Positions 35,869 to 43,405 of a stretch of DNA of 62,097 nt are shown here, piece after piece; positions within the stretch are counted from its first letter, which is position 1; each line of letters starts with the position of its first letter. The notes beneath the pieces were generated by a model. It did not search any database and was not told the origin of the DNA. It saw only the letters and a program-made list of their open reading frames with translations. The position numbers and the translations under genes were made by a program. This stretch comes from an uncultured Sutterella sp. (GTDB lineage Bacteria > Pseudomonadota > Gammaproteobacteria > Burkholderiales > Burkholderiaceae_F): NCBI GenBank assembly GCA_905201055.1, contig CAJKMT010000003.1, positions 1-62,097 of the forward strand. The letters are read 5' to 3'.

Positions 35869-36060
35869 GTCTCATAACGTGTCATACAATGTCAGATTCC
35901 CTTGATTTTCAAGGGATTTTTAAAAATTCATAGTGTCATACCGTGTCATATAGTATCATTAAAGCGCACGCTCTAGTGTATAACTTATGGTATAACTTTT
36001 CGATTTTTCAAAACTCGGTAAAACTGAATGTATAACTTTAGGTATAACCGAGTGTATACC
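35869..36060. repeat. Integrase-upstream repeats (two families)
   Basis: Family A is GTGTCATA at 35879-35886, 35933-35940 and 35943-35950, with variants at 35869 and 35953. Family B is an 18-bp sequence, TATAACTTATGGTATAAC at 35979-35996 and TATAACTTTAGGTATAAC at 36031-36048, starting exactly 52 bp apart (five DNA turns), with a half copy GTGTATACC at 36052-36060. These are good candidates for arm-type integrase sites, excisionase sites or operators of the integrase promoter. Confidence 0.7.
35898..35921 (+). terminator. Terminator of the tRNA-Leu transcript
   Basis: Perfect 7-bp stem TCCCTTG / CAAGGGA with loop ATTTT, followed by TTTTT. It sits about 37 bases after the tRNA, in phage-side DNA, so the prophage supplies a terminator for the tRNA it occupies. 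Confidence 0.7.
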
Positions 36061-36067
36061 TTGAACT

Positions 36068-37384
36068 ATGATTATCCCAAAAGCTCTGACAGTCAAAGAA
36101 GTCAATGCCATTAAAAAGGTGGGGTTGACGGCAATTGGCGGCGCCGTCGGTCTATATCTTCTGGTCAAAGAATCTGGCAATCGCTATTACGTTTTTCGCT
36201 ATAAAGCCAAGGATGGAAAGCGCTCTTTCGTTTCCATCGCGCCTTTTGGAGCGATTGATTTAGCGGAAGCCAGGCGCCGGGCTAAAGAATGGAAATTGAA
36301 GGTTGACGATGGGATTAACCCCGCAGAGGCTAAGCGAGCAGAGGCAGCGGAAATCCGTTTACAGGCAGAGTTAAAACAAAGAGAAACTGAAAAGGCGCTT
36401 CGGACGTTTAATTATGTTTCTGCGCTGTGGTTTGATGAGCGAGCCCGCTCGGGTTTTTGGTCAAAGAATGCAGTAGGTGAAGCGCATACAATGCGTTTTT
36501 TGACAAACTACATTCGACCGATTGTCGGCAAAGTGCCAATATCTGATTTGGACGCTCATCATGTTTTCGATGCCATTATCCCAACATATCAATCCAAACC
36601 AAACACCGCTGAAAAGTGTCTGACAATTATTTCGAGCGTTTGGAAATGGTCTAAAGCTAAAGGCTGGGCTTCAGGTGAAAATCCCGCTGATCGCAAGGGA
36701 ACACTCGGCGTATTGCTTGAGCCCTACAAAAACGACAGGGCGCAGGCTGTTAATTATCCTGCTTTGGCGCCTGAAGATATGCCTGACTTTATGGTTGCCT
36801 TAAGAAATATGGATGCTATGTCTGCCCGATTGACAGAGTTTCTTATTCTTACTGCGACTCGTTCAAAGATGGCTCGAATGCTCAAGTGGTCTGACATAGA
36901 CTTCAAAAATCGAATAGCGGTTGTTGATGAGAGTTCGATTAAGACTAAAGGCATGGGAAAGCACATTGTTTTCTTGTCTGATCAAGTGTTGTCGCTTCTG
37001 AAGGGATTGAAAAGAGAGTGTGACTGGGTATTCCCCAATTTGAAGGGGAAGCCTTTTTCTGACGCGACTCCCGGCGACGTTATCCGCAGGCTGCATGAAG
37101 CCAGTGTATCTGCCGGCGGCAAGGGCTGGATTGATCCTGAGCAGTCAAAGGAGCAGGGAAAGCCTGTTGTTGTCACGATTCACGGGACAGCGCGGGCTAC
37201 CTTTAAAACCTGGACGCGAACAGGAAAGAATCGGAAATTGCTGGACGAAGAGGCGGTTGAATTGTGTATGGCGCACAACCTAAAAGACGCATACGACGGC
37301 GCCTATAACCGCGCCAGGCTTGAAACAGAGCGCCGACAGGTTATGCAGGCATGGGCGGACTACTGTTATTCGATGGTTAAGTAA
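36068..37384 (+). CDS. int: Tyrosine-recombinase integrase (P4-type)
   Basis: A 438-residue phage integrase. The N-terminal part (about residues 1-90) is the DUF4102 domain (YYVFRYKAKDGKRS, SIAPFGAIDLAEARRRAKEW), then a core-binding domain and the catalytic domain. Catalytic Arg is in LTATRSKMARMLKWSDID, the second block is HGTARATFKTW (His-x-x-Arg), and the nucleophile Tyr is in the AYDGAYNRARLE region. It sits beside the tRNA-Leu it targets and is transcribed away from it. Its own upstream region is the repeat-rich att arm. Confidence 0.9.
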   Translation: MIIPKALTVKEVNAIKKVGLTAIGGAVGLYLLVKESGNRYYVFRYKAKDGKRSFVSIAPFGAIDLAEARRRAKEWKLKVDDGINPAEAKRAEAAEIRLQAELKQRETEKALRTFNYVSALWFDERARSGFWSKNAVGEAHTMRFLTNYIRPIVGKVPISDLDAHHVFDAIIPTYQSKPNTAEKCLTIISSVWKWSKAKGWASGENPADRKGTLGVLLEPYKNDRAQAVNYPALAPEDMPDFMVALRNMDAMSARLTEFLILTATRSKMARMLKWSDIDFKNRIAVVDESSIKTKGMGKHIVFLSDQVLSLLKGLKRECDWVFPNLKGKPFSDATPGDVIRRLHEASVSAGGKGWIDPEQSKEQGKPVVVTIHGTARATFKTWTRTGKNRKLLDEEAVELCMAHNLKDAYDGAYNRARLETERRQVMQAWADYCYSMVK

Positions 37385-37390
37385 AAGAAT

Positions 37391-37430
37391 GCCCCGGCTG
37401 TTCATCGCGATAGGTGCCGGGGCTTCTTTG
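37391..37430 (+). terminator. Terminator after integrase
   Basis: Stem GCCCCGGC / GCCGGGGC (37391-37398 with 37416-37423), 17-base loop, then TTCTTTG. It divides the integrase from the convergent leftward early operon. Confidence 0.7.
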
Positions 37431-37445
37431 TTTGAGGGCTGTATT

Positions 37446-37766
37446 TTACTTATTTTCTGTTTCCATGCGTTTTAGTTGTCTCTGTATTTTAAACTCTCTC
37501 CAGTCGGCGCAGCGCTTTCCTATTCCGAGTCCGTACTCAATTTGTTCTAGCATGATTCTCACGTCAGCGAGTTCTTCTGCGATATGATCTTTCAGAAAGT
37601 CGCGCTCGGTGTGAAAGAAAGTAGTGCGAGTGTCTGTGCCTTTGCTCCGAAGGTCAATGAGTTTTTGTATCGCTTCATCAAGCTCACGCAGTTCCTCTTG
37701 TGTCTTTTTCAGCTGGGACTGTTCGCCATAGTGTTTAAATATGCGCTGGATCTTAGCCTCGCTCAT
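37446..37766 (-). CDS. MazG-like nucleotide pyrophosphohydrolase family protein
   Basis: A 106-residue helical protein, last gene of the leftward phage operon. The EELRELDEAIQKL helix and EELADVRIMLEQ helix carry the spaced acidic pairs (ExxE, ExxD) that bind Mg in MazG/dUTPase-like all-alpha NTP pyrophosphatases. Phage copies probably adjust nucleotide pools. The stop of the downstream DUF551-like gene is two bases away. Moderate confidence because the fold is short and similar helices occur in coiled coils. Confidence 0.55.
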   Translation of the reverse strand: MSEAKIQRIFKHYGEQSQLKKTQEELRELDEAIQKLIDLRSKGTDTRTTFFHTERDFLKDHIAEELADVRIMLEQIEYGLGIGKRCADWREFKIQRQLKRMETENK

Positions 37767-37767
37767 T

Positions 37768-37977
37768 TTAGTCCTCCGGTCTGTACGGCTCGGGCGACTC
37801 AGCCCATGCGATAATGTCTGAGCACCATTTTGGTAAAAACATTTCTAGTTTCGCTTTGTATTCACGAGCTGTGACGATTGGCTCGTCTTTTTCTGTGTCT
37901 CCGCTTAATGTAACGAGAAACTTTCCAGATTTTTTCGGTCTCTCTTTCGGGAACTGGTGCCAGTCAACGTGAGTCAT
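37768..37977 (-). CDS. DUF551-like small phage protein
   Basis: A 69-residue protein from the ATG at 37977: WHQFPKERPKKSGKFLVTLSG, then a charged middle and an acidic Trp-Ala tail. The opening resembles DUF551 (phage proteins with W-x-x-x-P-K-x-x-P ... G-x-Y-L-V-T). Function unknown. It overlaps the upstream HNH gene by 14 bases. An in-frame extension to 38040 exists but lies inside that gene. Confidence 0.5.
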   Translation of the reverse strand: MTHVDWHQFPKERPKKSGKFLVTLSGDTEKDEPIVTAREYKAKLEMFLPKWCSDIIAWAESPEPYRPED

Positions 37978-38416
37978 TGCCTGCTCCTTTTCTTCTTTTT
38001 CTTCCAGTTTTTGATACGGGTGTAAATATCGCTTTCTCAATATCCCATCCCAATCTGTTTATTCTTGCGTAGATAAGATCGCAATCAATTCCCAATTCCT
38101 TAGCCCAGTCGGATATACACTTTCCATTAAATTTTTTATTCGCGGTTGTATTCTTGTTTTGTTCAGATTGGGATACCCACCTGCAGTTTGATGGTTCGTA
38201 GTTACCATCATTGTTAATTCTGTCAATAGACAATTTTTCGTGATAACCATTACACAAAGCCCAACGCTCGAATGAACGAAAGTTATTCCGCCATTCATCG
38301 CACATGGTGATTCCTCTTCCTCCGTACCGATGGAAATTTTCGTAGTTTGGATTAAAACATCTTGTTTTAATATGCCCCCAAATTCTGTAAAGTCTATTTG
38401 TTTTAATGCTTGGCAT
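37964..38416 (-). CDS. Phage HNH endonuclease
   Basis: A 150-residue HNH nuclease of the phage group with YGGRGITMCDEW, then the catalytic core LSIDRINNDGNYEPSNCRW (Asp-Arg, Asn, Cys-Arg-Trp). A Lys/Arg-rich C-terminus follows. These genes are often free-standing homing-type or packaging-associated endonucleases. Here it lies inside the leftward early operon, not beside terminase, so a homing-type or host-DNA role is more likely than packaging. Confidence 0.8.
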   Translation of the reverse strand: MPSIKTNRLYRIWGHIKTRCFNPNYENFHRYGGRGITMCDEWRNNFRSFERWALCNGYHEKLSIDRINNDGNYEPSNCRWVSQSEQNKNTTANKKFNGKCISDWAKELGIDCDLIYARINRLGWDIEKAIFTPVSKTGRKRRKGAGNDSR

Positions 38417-38421
38417 ATCAA

Positions 38422-38820
38422 TTAGTCCTCACTCCACGGGCGGAAACGAATTATCTTCTCAGAAAGATACGTGGGTACGGTCGAGCCATCAGCGAAACAC
38501 CAGCAATCGCCTTCTTCTGAATGCCTATAAAATCCTTTTAGTCCATAAGTTTTTTTAGCTAAATCAATTCGCATCATTACGTCGTACGGCGGTGTTATTT
38601 TGGGGTACTCATTCCAACCGTGAGGGTTGTAATCCTCAACCTCTTCTAACTCGGTAATAGAAAAATCCAACGCAAACAAAACCTCAACACCTGCAACAAG
38701 GATCCCCTTGCCTTCAAATTCGAGGGCATCCTTAGTCACCCTATCCAAGCGAGAAACGAACTTCGGATCAATCGCAATGAGCTTCTTTTCAAGCTCTCTG
38801 TCCTTTAAATGCCACGTCAT
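38422..38820 (-). CDS. Unknown phage protein (acidic, 132 aa)
   Basis: A soluble, acidic protein with no motif I recognise. Notable are the C-terminal CWCF segment (GDCWCFADGS) and WHLKDRELEKKL at the start. It lies in the leftward early operon with two-base spacing to the next gene, so it is probably an early accessory protein. Small Trp/Cys clusters like this are seen in phage proteins that bind host enzymes, but no function can be inferred. Confidence 0.6.
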   Translation of the reverse strand: MTWHLKDRELEKKLIAIDPKFVSRLDRVTKDALEFEGKGILVAGVEVLFALDFSITELEEVEDYNPHGWNEYPKITPPYDVMMRIDLAKKTYGLKGFYRHSEEGDCWCFADGSTVPTYLSEKIIRFRPWSED

Positions 38821-38822
38821 TT

Positions 38823-39452
38823 TTAAACTCCTCGCATTAAGTTCAACATTTCTCTTTCGCCTTCGGCTTCAAAAGCCTTTTTGACAAGAGGGTCGTTTTC
38901 TCGTCTTTGGGCTAAGTACGCTTCACGCTCCGCTTTCGACATCGCATTGATCTGCTTTTGTCTTTCCAAGCACTGGTAGCGAAATGCCATTAAACGGTCT
39001 AAGTTAGGATTGATAAACGGCGACTGTGTTCTTAGCCAGTCCCTTAGTCCGTCTAACGTGAACGCCGGTGTGTGCTTGACTTCGGAATCGGCTAGATACC
39101 TCTCAATCTCAGCCATCGTTTTCCTCACGCCTTCGAGCGTGTAGTAGTCCGGTCGTCTTGCAATTTCACTATCGACAATCTCTTTCCAGAACAACTCACT
39201 CGCTTTCTTAGCTCTCGTTTCAAGTAGTCGAAGTCTTTGCTTCAATCGGTGCTCGGCCGTGCGTGGCTTGTATCCCGTCTCAGCTGTGATGTTGATTTGA
39301 TAGTTCACATCAATTAGTCGCACCTTGTAACTCAGACGTTCTAACTCGTCCATTTTCGGCTTATCGAAGTAGTCCACAGCAACCAGTACTCTAGGAATAT
39401 CCGTTCGCTTGCACCGATCGTTTAATGTGATTGAAGCTGTGACGTTACTCAT
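38823..39452 (-). CDS. Unknown phage protein (helical, 209 aa)
   Basis: Mainly helical and highly charged, rich in Arg/Lys/Glu, with long runs such as EHRLKQRLRLLETRAKKASE and a C-terminal EAEGEREML segment. The N-terminal part (ASITLNDRCKRTDIPRVLVAVDY) has beta character. No known domain recognised. It overlaps its upstream neighbour by four bases (ATGA) and is two bases before the next, so it belongs to the same operon. Confidence 0.6.
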   Translation of the reverse strand: MSNVTASITLNDRCKRTDIPRVLVAVDYFDKPKMDELERLSYKVRLIDVNYQINITAETGYKPRTAEHRLKQRLRLLETRAKKASELFWKEIVDSEIARRPDYYTLEGVRKTMAEIERYLADSEVKHTPAFTLDGLRDWLRTQSPFINPNLDRLMAFRYQCLERQKQINAMSKAEREAYLAQRRENDPLVKKAFEAEGEREMLNLMRGV

Positions 39453-40024
39453 AATGATTTCTCAGCACCCGTGCAGAATGTGCTTAATCTTCTGCTCGAT
39501 GTCGTTACTGTCATATTCCAGTCGGCCAGGGCCACGGCCGCGAGGTAATCTTTCATTGCACAAAACAATCGGATGAAATGCTTCGGCGCCGTGCTTAGCA
39601 TTTGCTGACATACGTCACCGGCAACAAGCATTCCGTCCCTGATTTTCACGCTCTCTTCACCCGTGGCCACAAAGCGGTAGTCGGGGTTTTCAATTGCACC
39701 GGCTTTAATGCCACGCTGGTAGTAAGTGTGGAATGCGTCTTGCGCTTCGAGGAATTTTGCGTAGCTATCTTTGATCCAATCCTCATTGAGTGTCTTTGTG
39801 ATGTTGTACAAATAGACTGAGCACCAAGAGCAGAAATTCATCGTGTCACGCATACACGCAACATCGTCATAAGTACACATGCCTCGGACAAGTTTTATCT
39901 CGGCAACCATCTCAGCGTGTAAGAAAAGATTCTTGATTGCGTTGATCTGCTCTTCGGGCAACCAGATCGTTGAGTATGTGAACTTACGCCGATGTGCGTG
40001 GCGAGGTTTCTTAGATTTTGGCAT
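39449..40024 (-). CDS. Unknown phage protein (191 aa)
   Basis: A soluble protein with several Cys, including a CSWC cluster and VRGMCTYDDVACM, and a basic N-terminus (MPKSKKPRHAHRRK). No family recognised. The Cys pattern could bind metal. Its ATG lies in the stop overlap of the 27-residue gene before it, so the two are translationally coupled. Confidence 0.6.
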   Translation of the reverse strand: MPKSKKPRHAHRRKFTYSTIWLPEEQINAIKNLFLHAEMVAEIKLVRGMCTYDDVACMRDTMNFCSWCSVYLYNITKTLNEDWIKDSYAKFLEAQDAFHTYYQRGIKAGAIENPDYRFVATGEESVKIRDGMLVAGDVCQQMLSTAPKHFIRLFCAMKDYLAAVALADWNMTVTTSSRRLSTFCTGAEKSL

Positions 40025-40107
40025 CACATTCTCCCGAGACCAAACTCGACGATCAGCACACCCCCGGCAATCAGCATGAGAACGAAAGTGATGATTACGC
40101 GGATCAT
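40024..40107 (-). CDS. Tiny phage membrane protein (27 aa)
   Basis: A 27-residue hydrophobic peptide (MIRVIITFVLMLIAGGVLIV, then EFGLGRM) forming one membrane helix. The start overlaps the stop of the AlpA-like gene (ATGA) and its TGA overlaps the next start, so the arrangement strongly suggests real translation despite the size. Function unknown. Confidence 0.5.
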   Translation of the reverse strand: MIRVIITFVLMLIAGGVLIVEFGLGRM

Positions 40108-40343
40108 TCCGATCTCCTGATCAAGCGGGTTTGGTATGCGATTAACTCGCTAGCGGAAATGAGCGAGCGTCGTCCATCTTTGACGGGTTTGGGGAAGGCT
40201 TCGTCATTTTTCACCTTGCGCCAGAAGGTGCTTAAGCTCATTCCGAGCAATAGGCAAACGTCCTTTGGGCGTAAATATCTTTCGACTTCAGTCATGCTTT
40301 TTATCTCTTTAATGGGTTGGGGTACTTGCCTTTTTGCGTTCAT
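40104..40343 (-). CDS. AlpA/excisionase-like helix-turn-helix protein
   Basis: A 79-residue MerR-like winged helix of the AlpA/Xis type: YLRPKDVCLLLGMSLSTFWRKVKN, then the wing around FPKPVKDGRRSLISASELIAY. Such phage proteins either bend DNA at att sites as excisionase or regulate phage genes. Because it lies in the leftward early operon and the integrase is on the other side, excisionase is the likelier role. Confidence 0.7.
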   Translation of the reverse strand: MNAKRQVPQPIKEIKSMTEVERYLRPKDVCLLLGMSLSTFWRKVKNDEAFPKPVKDGRRSLISASELIAYQTRLIRRSE

Positions 40344-40391
40344 CGTTAGACCTCTTTCGGATTAAGGAGCGGCTTTCCCCCGAAGGGTGGT

Positions 40392-40445
40392 TTGGCAGCC
40401 AGCTGTGGCTCTATCCGGTCACGCTCCGGCACAGCTAGCCGCCAA
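40392..40445 (-). ncRNA. Candidate structured RNA stem-loop in the early operon
   Basis: On the minus-strand RNA the arm at 40445-40430 pairs with 40407-40392 over 16 bp, including two G-U pairs; inside, CCGG pairs with CCGG to make a second small hairpin. Read on the plus strand the same two positions would be A-C mismatches, so the structure is specific to the transcribed minus strand. It starts six bases after the annealing-protein stop and is not followed by U's, so it is not a standard terminator. Possible processing site, attenuator or protein-binding element. Confidence 0.45.
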
Positions 40446-40451
40446 AAGCTC

Positions 40452-41387
40452 TTACAACGGCAACTCTCCTGACTGGACTTCTTCGGCTTCAGTCACGGGG
40501 TGCGCTTCAACTGCCACGGCTTCAGCCTTTGCCTTACGCGCCTTGAGTTTGTCCTTCAAAGACATTTCAGGCTTCGCTTCAATAGCGGCGGCAGCAGTGG
40601 TTTGTGTGCTTTCGTCAGGTTCAAACCAGTCACCGGCACTGCTCATGCCATCGCGTAAGCTCGTGTAGATTGAGCGCAGGCGAACGATCTGGGCGGGCTT
40701 AATGGCTTCGGCACGGCATTGGCAGAATTTTTCAATCTGCGCCTTGGTTACATTGAAAGGTTCAAACGCTTCGATCAGCTTCTTGATGCCTTCGGCGGTC
40801 ACGTCAGAGTGAGCCTGGAGCGTGAGCTGGCACTGGTTGACGGCGGCTTCTACTACGTCGCCAGGGACCACTGCCAGGATGCAGGCGCGAAGACGGCGTG
40901 CACCCTGGTTTGCCACGAGTTCATAAATGTCGCGAGGGTCTTCGAGCTTGTAGCTGCCTTTCTTTGTGTGACGAATGTGCGGGACCGAGAAAGTAATCTC
41001 GCGCCGGGTGTTCGTTTCCACGTCCCACGCGAAAGCCTGGACCTCAGACTTGCCGCCCTGGTTACTCAGCTCACGGATACCAAACTGCATATTGCCCCAC
41101 TGCTGGGCAATAGCTTCAGCCAGACGAATGCTCGGTCCGGTGATGCTGGAGCCGCCGCGGGCGTAGGCGTAAATAGCGGTCTCTGCTAAAGACGGGCGGC
41201 AGCAGGCGTTCAAGATTCGATCCATCGCGCGCTTTTGGTCACGGGGATTCGTGCGTGCGATAAAGAGTGCTGCCTGGACTTCAGCCACAGCGCGGCTGCT
41301 TTCTGTCGCTTGAGTAACAGAGGTACTCATGTTCGGAGCCAGGCTCTTGCCGTCGTCAAACGGATTCATCATAGCGGTGCTTGTCAT
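40452..41387 (-). CDS. Probable single-strand annealing recombinase (RecT/Erf-like function)
   Basis: A 311-residue phage protein directly downstream of a YqaJ exonuclease, the usual position of an annealing partner. The core (ALFIARTNPRDQKRAMDRIL, ITGPSIRLAEAIAQQWGNM, VANQGARRLRACILAVVPGDV) matches a phage protein family seen beside exonucleases, from memory. The C-terminal 60 residues are Ala/Glu/Lys-rich. The specific family (RecT, Erf or another annealing family) cannot be settled here. Together with the exonuclease it would form a two-part recombination system. Confidence 0.55.
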   Translation of the reverse strand: MTSTAMMNPFDDGKSLAPNMSTSVTQATESSRAVAEVQAALFIARTNPRDQKRAMDRILNACCRPSLAETAIYAYARGGSSITGPSIRLAEAIAQQWGNMQFGIRELSNQGGKSEVQAFAWDVETNTRREITFSVPHIRHTKKGSYKLEDPRDIYELVANQGARRLRACILAVVPGDVVEAAVNQCQLTLQAHSDVTAEGIKKLIEAFEPFNVTKAQIEKFCQCRAEAIKPAQIVRLRSIYTSLRDGMSSAGDWFEPDESTQTTAAAAIEAKPEMSLKDKLKARKAKAEAVAVEAHPVTEAEEVQSGELPL

Positions 41388-41407
41388 TTTCTCTTCAGTC
41401 CTATGGT

Positions 41408-42331
41408 TTAGATCTTCAAAACAAAGCGGCGAGTCGGGGCTCCGGCTTTCAGATATTGGTTGTAAATATCAGGCATGGCTGCCTTCAGCGCGGCACTATC
41501 AAAACGGGCGACAGGCTTGCTGCTCTTCCACGTGCAGATGATTTGCCCTGCGTGCGCCAGCGTGTCGGCTTCGCCCATGGCGCCCTGGATCACAGCCTTG
41601 AATTGGCTTTCTTTTTCCTTGAGCTCCTTCATCTCTTCAGTGACTGCGGCGAGCTGCTCAACGGCGTCCATGACTTCATCAGTCGCTTCGACGGCGGCTT
41701 TCTTGGAAGTCGGGAAAGCAATCTTCATTTCCTCGATTGTCATCGGGGGCGGCGGCAATTGCGGTTCAACATGGTTGTGCCAAAAGTCAGCTTCAGCTTC
41801 GATCAGCAAAGATTCAAGCTCGGGATCAGACTCAACGGTGTAGATTCGGAAGTCGGATGCGCCGATCAGCACTGCCACGTCGCAGGATGTTGCGCCGAGT
41901 ACAGTCATGTAGTGCTGCACTTGCGTCTTGTAGTAATCGGGGATTTCGTCTGTGCCTTCTTCGCCCCAGCCCTGCTGAGTGCGAGCGGTCTTGATCTCAA
42001 CGATTCGACCGTCAGCGCGGATGCCGTCCACGTCGGCAATCATGAAGGTGTGTTCAGGGTGCTGGAACATAACGGCAGGTACAGTGACTTCCATGCCCAC
42101 GGCTTCGGCGTACTTTTGACGGATCACCGGCTCCAGTCGGCGGCCCCATTCCATCGAGGCGTTATCAGTTTCTTCAGGTTCTTCGATCTTGGAGTTGTAA
42201 ACGTCCAACGGAGTGCGCCACTTTGATAAACCAAGAAGGGCGGCAACGTCCGAGCCACCGATTCCCATTTGTCTGAGTTTGAGCCATTCGGCGCGTGTGC
42301 CGGGCAAGGGGATCTGTTTAGCGTTTGTCAT
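41408..42331 (-). CDS. YqaJ-family phage exonuclease
   Basis: A 307-residue nuclease of the lambda-exonuclease-like PD-(D/E)XK superfamily. Seen: RAEWLKLRQMGIGGSDVAALL, the catalytic Asp in MIADVDGI and Glu-x-Lys in VEIKTAR, then the Gln-x-x-His pair in KTQVQHYM, all in the order typical of YqaJ-like recombinases. It resects dsDNA ends to feed the neighbouring annealing protein. Confidence 0.88.
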   Translation of the reverse strand: MTNAKQIPLPGTRAEWLKLRQMGIGGSDVAALLGLSKWRTPLDVYNSKIEEPEETDNASMEWGRRLEPVIRQKYAEAVGMEVTVPAVMFQHPEHTFMIADVDGIRADGRIVEIKTARTQQGWGEEGTDEIPDYYKTQVQHYMTVLGATSCDVAVLIGASDFRIYTVESDPELESLLIEAEADFWHNHVEPQLPPPPMTIEEMKIAFPTSKKAAVEATDEVMDAVEQLAAVTEEMKELKEKESQFKAVIQGAMGEADTLAHAGQIICTWKSSKPVARFDSAALKAAMPDIYNQYLKAGAPTRRFVLKI

Positions 42332-42355
42332 TTTGCGTGAATCCTTCTTCAGTGG

Positions 42356-42634
42356 TTAAGCAGCGAGCTTTTCTTCGGCGCCGATTTCGGCGATTTCGTC
42401 AGCAGACAGTTCCCAGTCTTCTTTGACGTACTTACAAGACGCGAGGCGGGAGAGAAAGAGGGTTACCCAGTTTTGGGAGCAACCGTCTTTCATCATGCCG
42501 ATTTCAAAGTGGCACGAGTCTTGCTCAGCATTGAAAATGCTTTCAGCTTTCTCGATGATGGATTCGGCGCGGGCGCTGTCAGCGCACATAGACTTAACGA
42601 AGTCTTTAGCCTGTTGCGTGAGAACGTATTTCAT
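42356..42634 (-). CDS. Unknown early phage protein (92 aa)
   Basis: From the ATG at 42634 the product begins MKYVLTQQAKDFVKSMCAD and ends in a Glu/Ala-rich tail. No domain recognised. Small acidic proteins next to recombination genes often inhibit host nucleases (lambda Gam-like), but nothing in this sequence shows that. It lies 24 bases ahead of yqaJ in the leftward operon. Confidence 0.55.
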   Translation of the reverse strand: MKYVLTQQAKDFVKSMCADSARAESIIEKAESIFNAEQDSCHFEIGMMKDGCSQNWVTLFLSRLASCKYVKEDWELSADEIAEIGAEEKLAA

Positions 42635-42647
42635 ATAGAGCCTCTGT

Positions 42648-42758
42648 TTAAAACGGATCGACAACGTAGGCGATTTGAAGCAAGAGGTACAGGAATCCGA
42701 AAATTCCGACCAGTCCCCACAAGTCGGGGTCTTTCAAAAACTTCGGGATCAGTCTCAT
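42648..42758 (-). CDS. Small phage membrane protein (36 aa)
   Basis: First gene of the leftward operon: MRLIPKFLKDPDLWGLVGIF, then one hydrophobic helix ending LLLQIAYVVDPF. GGAGAGACAA lies upstream of the ATG. It is the first product after induction, about 120 bases from the promoter. Function unknown. Confidence 0.5.
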   Translation of the reverse strand: MRLIPKFLKDPDLWGLVGIFGFLYLLLQIAYVVDPF

Positions 42759-42850
42759 TTGTCTCTCCGATGGTGAATTGGGTGCCCGGGCTGCTCGTTG
42801 CTTTGCTCATGGAGATATGAAAGGTTTGAGCGCCCGGGCGTTAAATTAAC

Positions 42851-42954
42851 TTGCGTTATAACGCAATTTAACTTGCAAATAATTTTACACTGACGCAAGA
42901 GGATTGCAAGATATGCTTGCATAAATGAGCGGTAGTATTGCAAGTAAACCTTGC
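42851..42954 (-). promoter_or_regulatory. Leftward promoter with CI operators (PL-like)
   Basis: Two near-matches to the 15-bp dyad GCAAGT-N3-ACTTGC lie at 42906-42920 (GCAAGATATGCTTGC) and 42940-42954 (GCAAGTAAACCTTGC), with a perfect 16-bp palindrome TTGCGTTATAACGCAA at 42851-42866. On the minus strand TTGCAA (42909-42904), a 16-bp spacer and TAAAAT (42887-42882) form a good promoter overlapping the first dyad. Repressor bound there would block the early operon. Confidence 0.65.
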
Positions 42955-42973
42955 GTTAGATCAAAAGAGGACA

Positions 42974-42998
42974 ATAAAAAACCGCCCGAAGGCGGTTA
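42974..42998 (-). terminator. Terminator of the CI operon
   Basis: Minus-strand stem AACCGCC / GGCGGTT with loop TTCG, followed by a run of U's (A-run at 42976-42981 on the plus strand). It ends the leftward repressor / membrane-protein transcript. Confidence 0.75.
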
Positions 42999-43013
42999 TG
43001 TGAGGTGTATAAG

Positions 43014-43397
43014 CTATATCCAGTTCTCTATGGGGATTCGTTCTGGGATATATATGTTTGCGACGTTAATAAAAAATATAAAAACAATGAATGAAAATAT
43101 GAATGCGCCTGTTTTAAACAGGGTTTGTTTTAATCGGTTTCTGTATTCCGGGTGTTTTCTGTAATATCCGAAAAACATAGCAAACTTATAGATGCTATAT
43201 AAGAAGACTACTCCGCCAAAGGTTACGACAATCGGGTATATCCAGTTAGAGACAAGCTCGTAAAACCACCTCCCTGGGCGAGCTATCTTTGTCAACATTA
43301 GGACAATATCCAAGATAATCAAAACAACGGCTGATCTAAAAATAAAGTCAGCCTCTTTCTTTGTTTGGGCTATGTCTGCTTCAATCAGTTTGTCCAT
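43014..43397 (-). CDS. Three-TM membrane protein in the lysogeny operon
   Basis: A 127-residue membrane protein with helices at about 20-37, 50-70 and 98-115, connected by short charged loops. It follows the CI gene by eight bases and shares its terminator, so it should be made in the lysogen when most phage genes are off. Candidate for superinfection exclusion or a host-altering (conversion) function, by position. No family recognised. A holin is unlikely because those are in late operons. Confidence 0.55.
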   Translation of the reverse strand: MDKLIEADIAQTKKEADFIFRSAVVLIILDIVLMLTKIARPGRWFYELVSNWIYPIVVTFGGVVFLYSIYKFAMFFGYYRKHPEYRNRLKQTLFKTGAFIFSFIVFIFFINVANIYIPERIPIENWI

Positions 43398-43405
43398 CTG
43401 GGCAC

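Larger units (their letters stand above)
35840..36067. other. Prophage left attachment region (attL) at tRNA-Leu
   Basis: The tRNA 3' end (core, probably within 35840-35861) is directly followed by a non-coding 200-bp region packed with short repeats, and then by the integrase gene reading away from the tRNA. This is the standard layout of prophages integrated into tRNA genes. attR lies beyond the right edge, so the core length cannot be confirmed. Confidence 0.75.
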
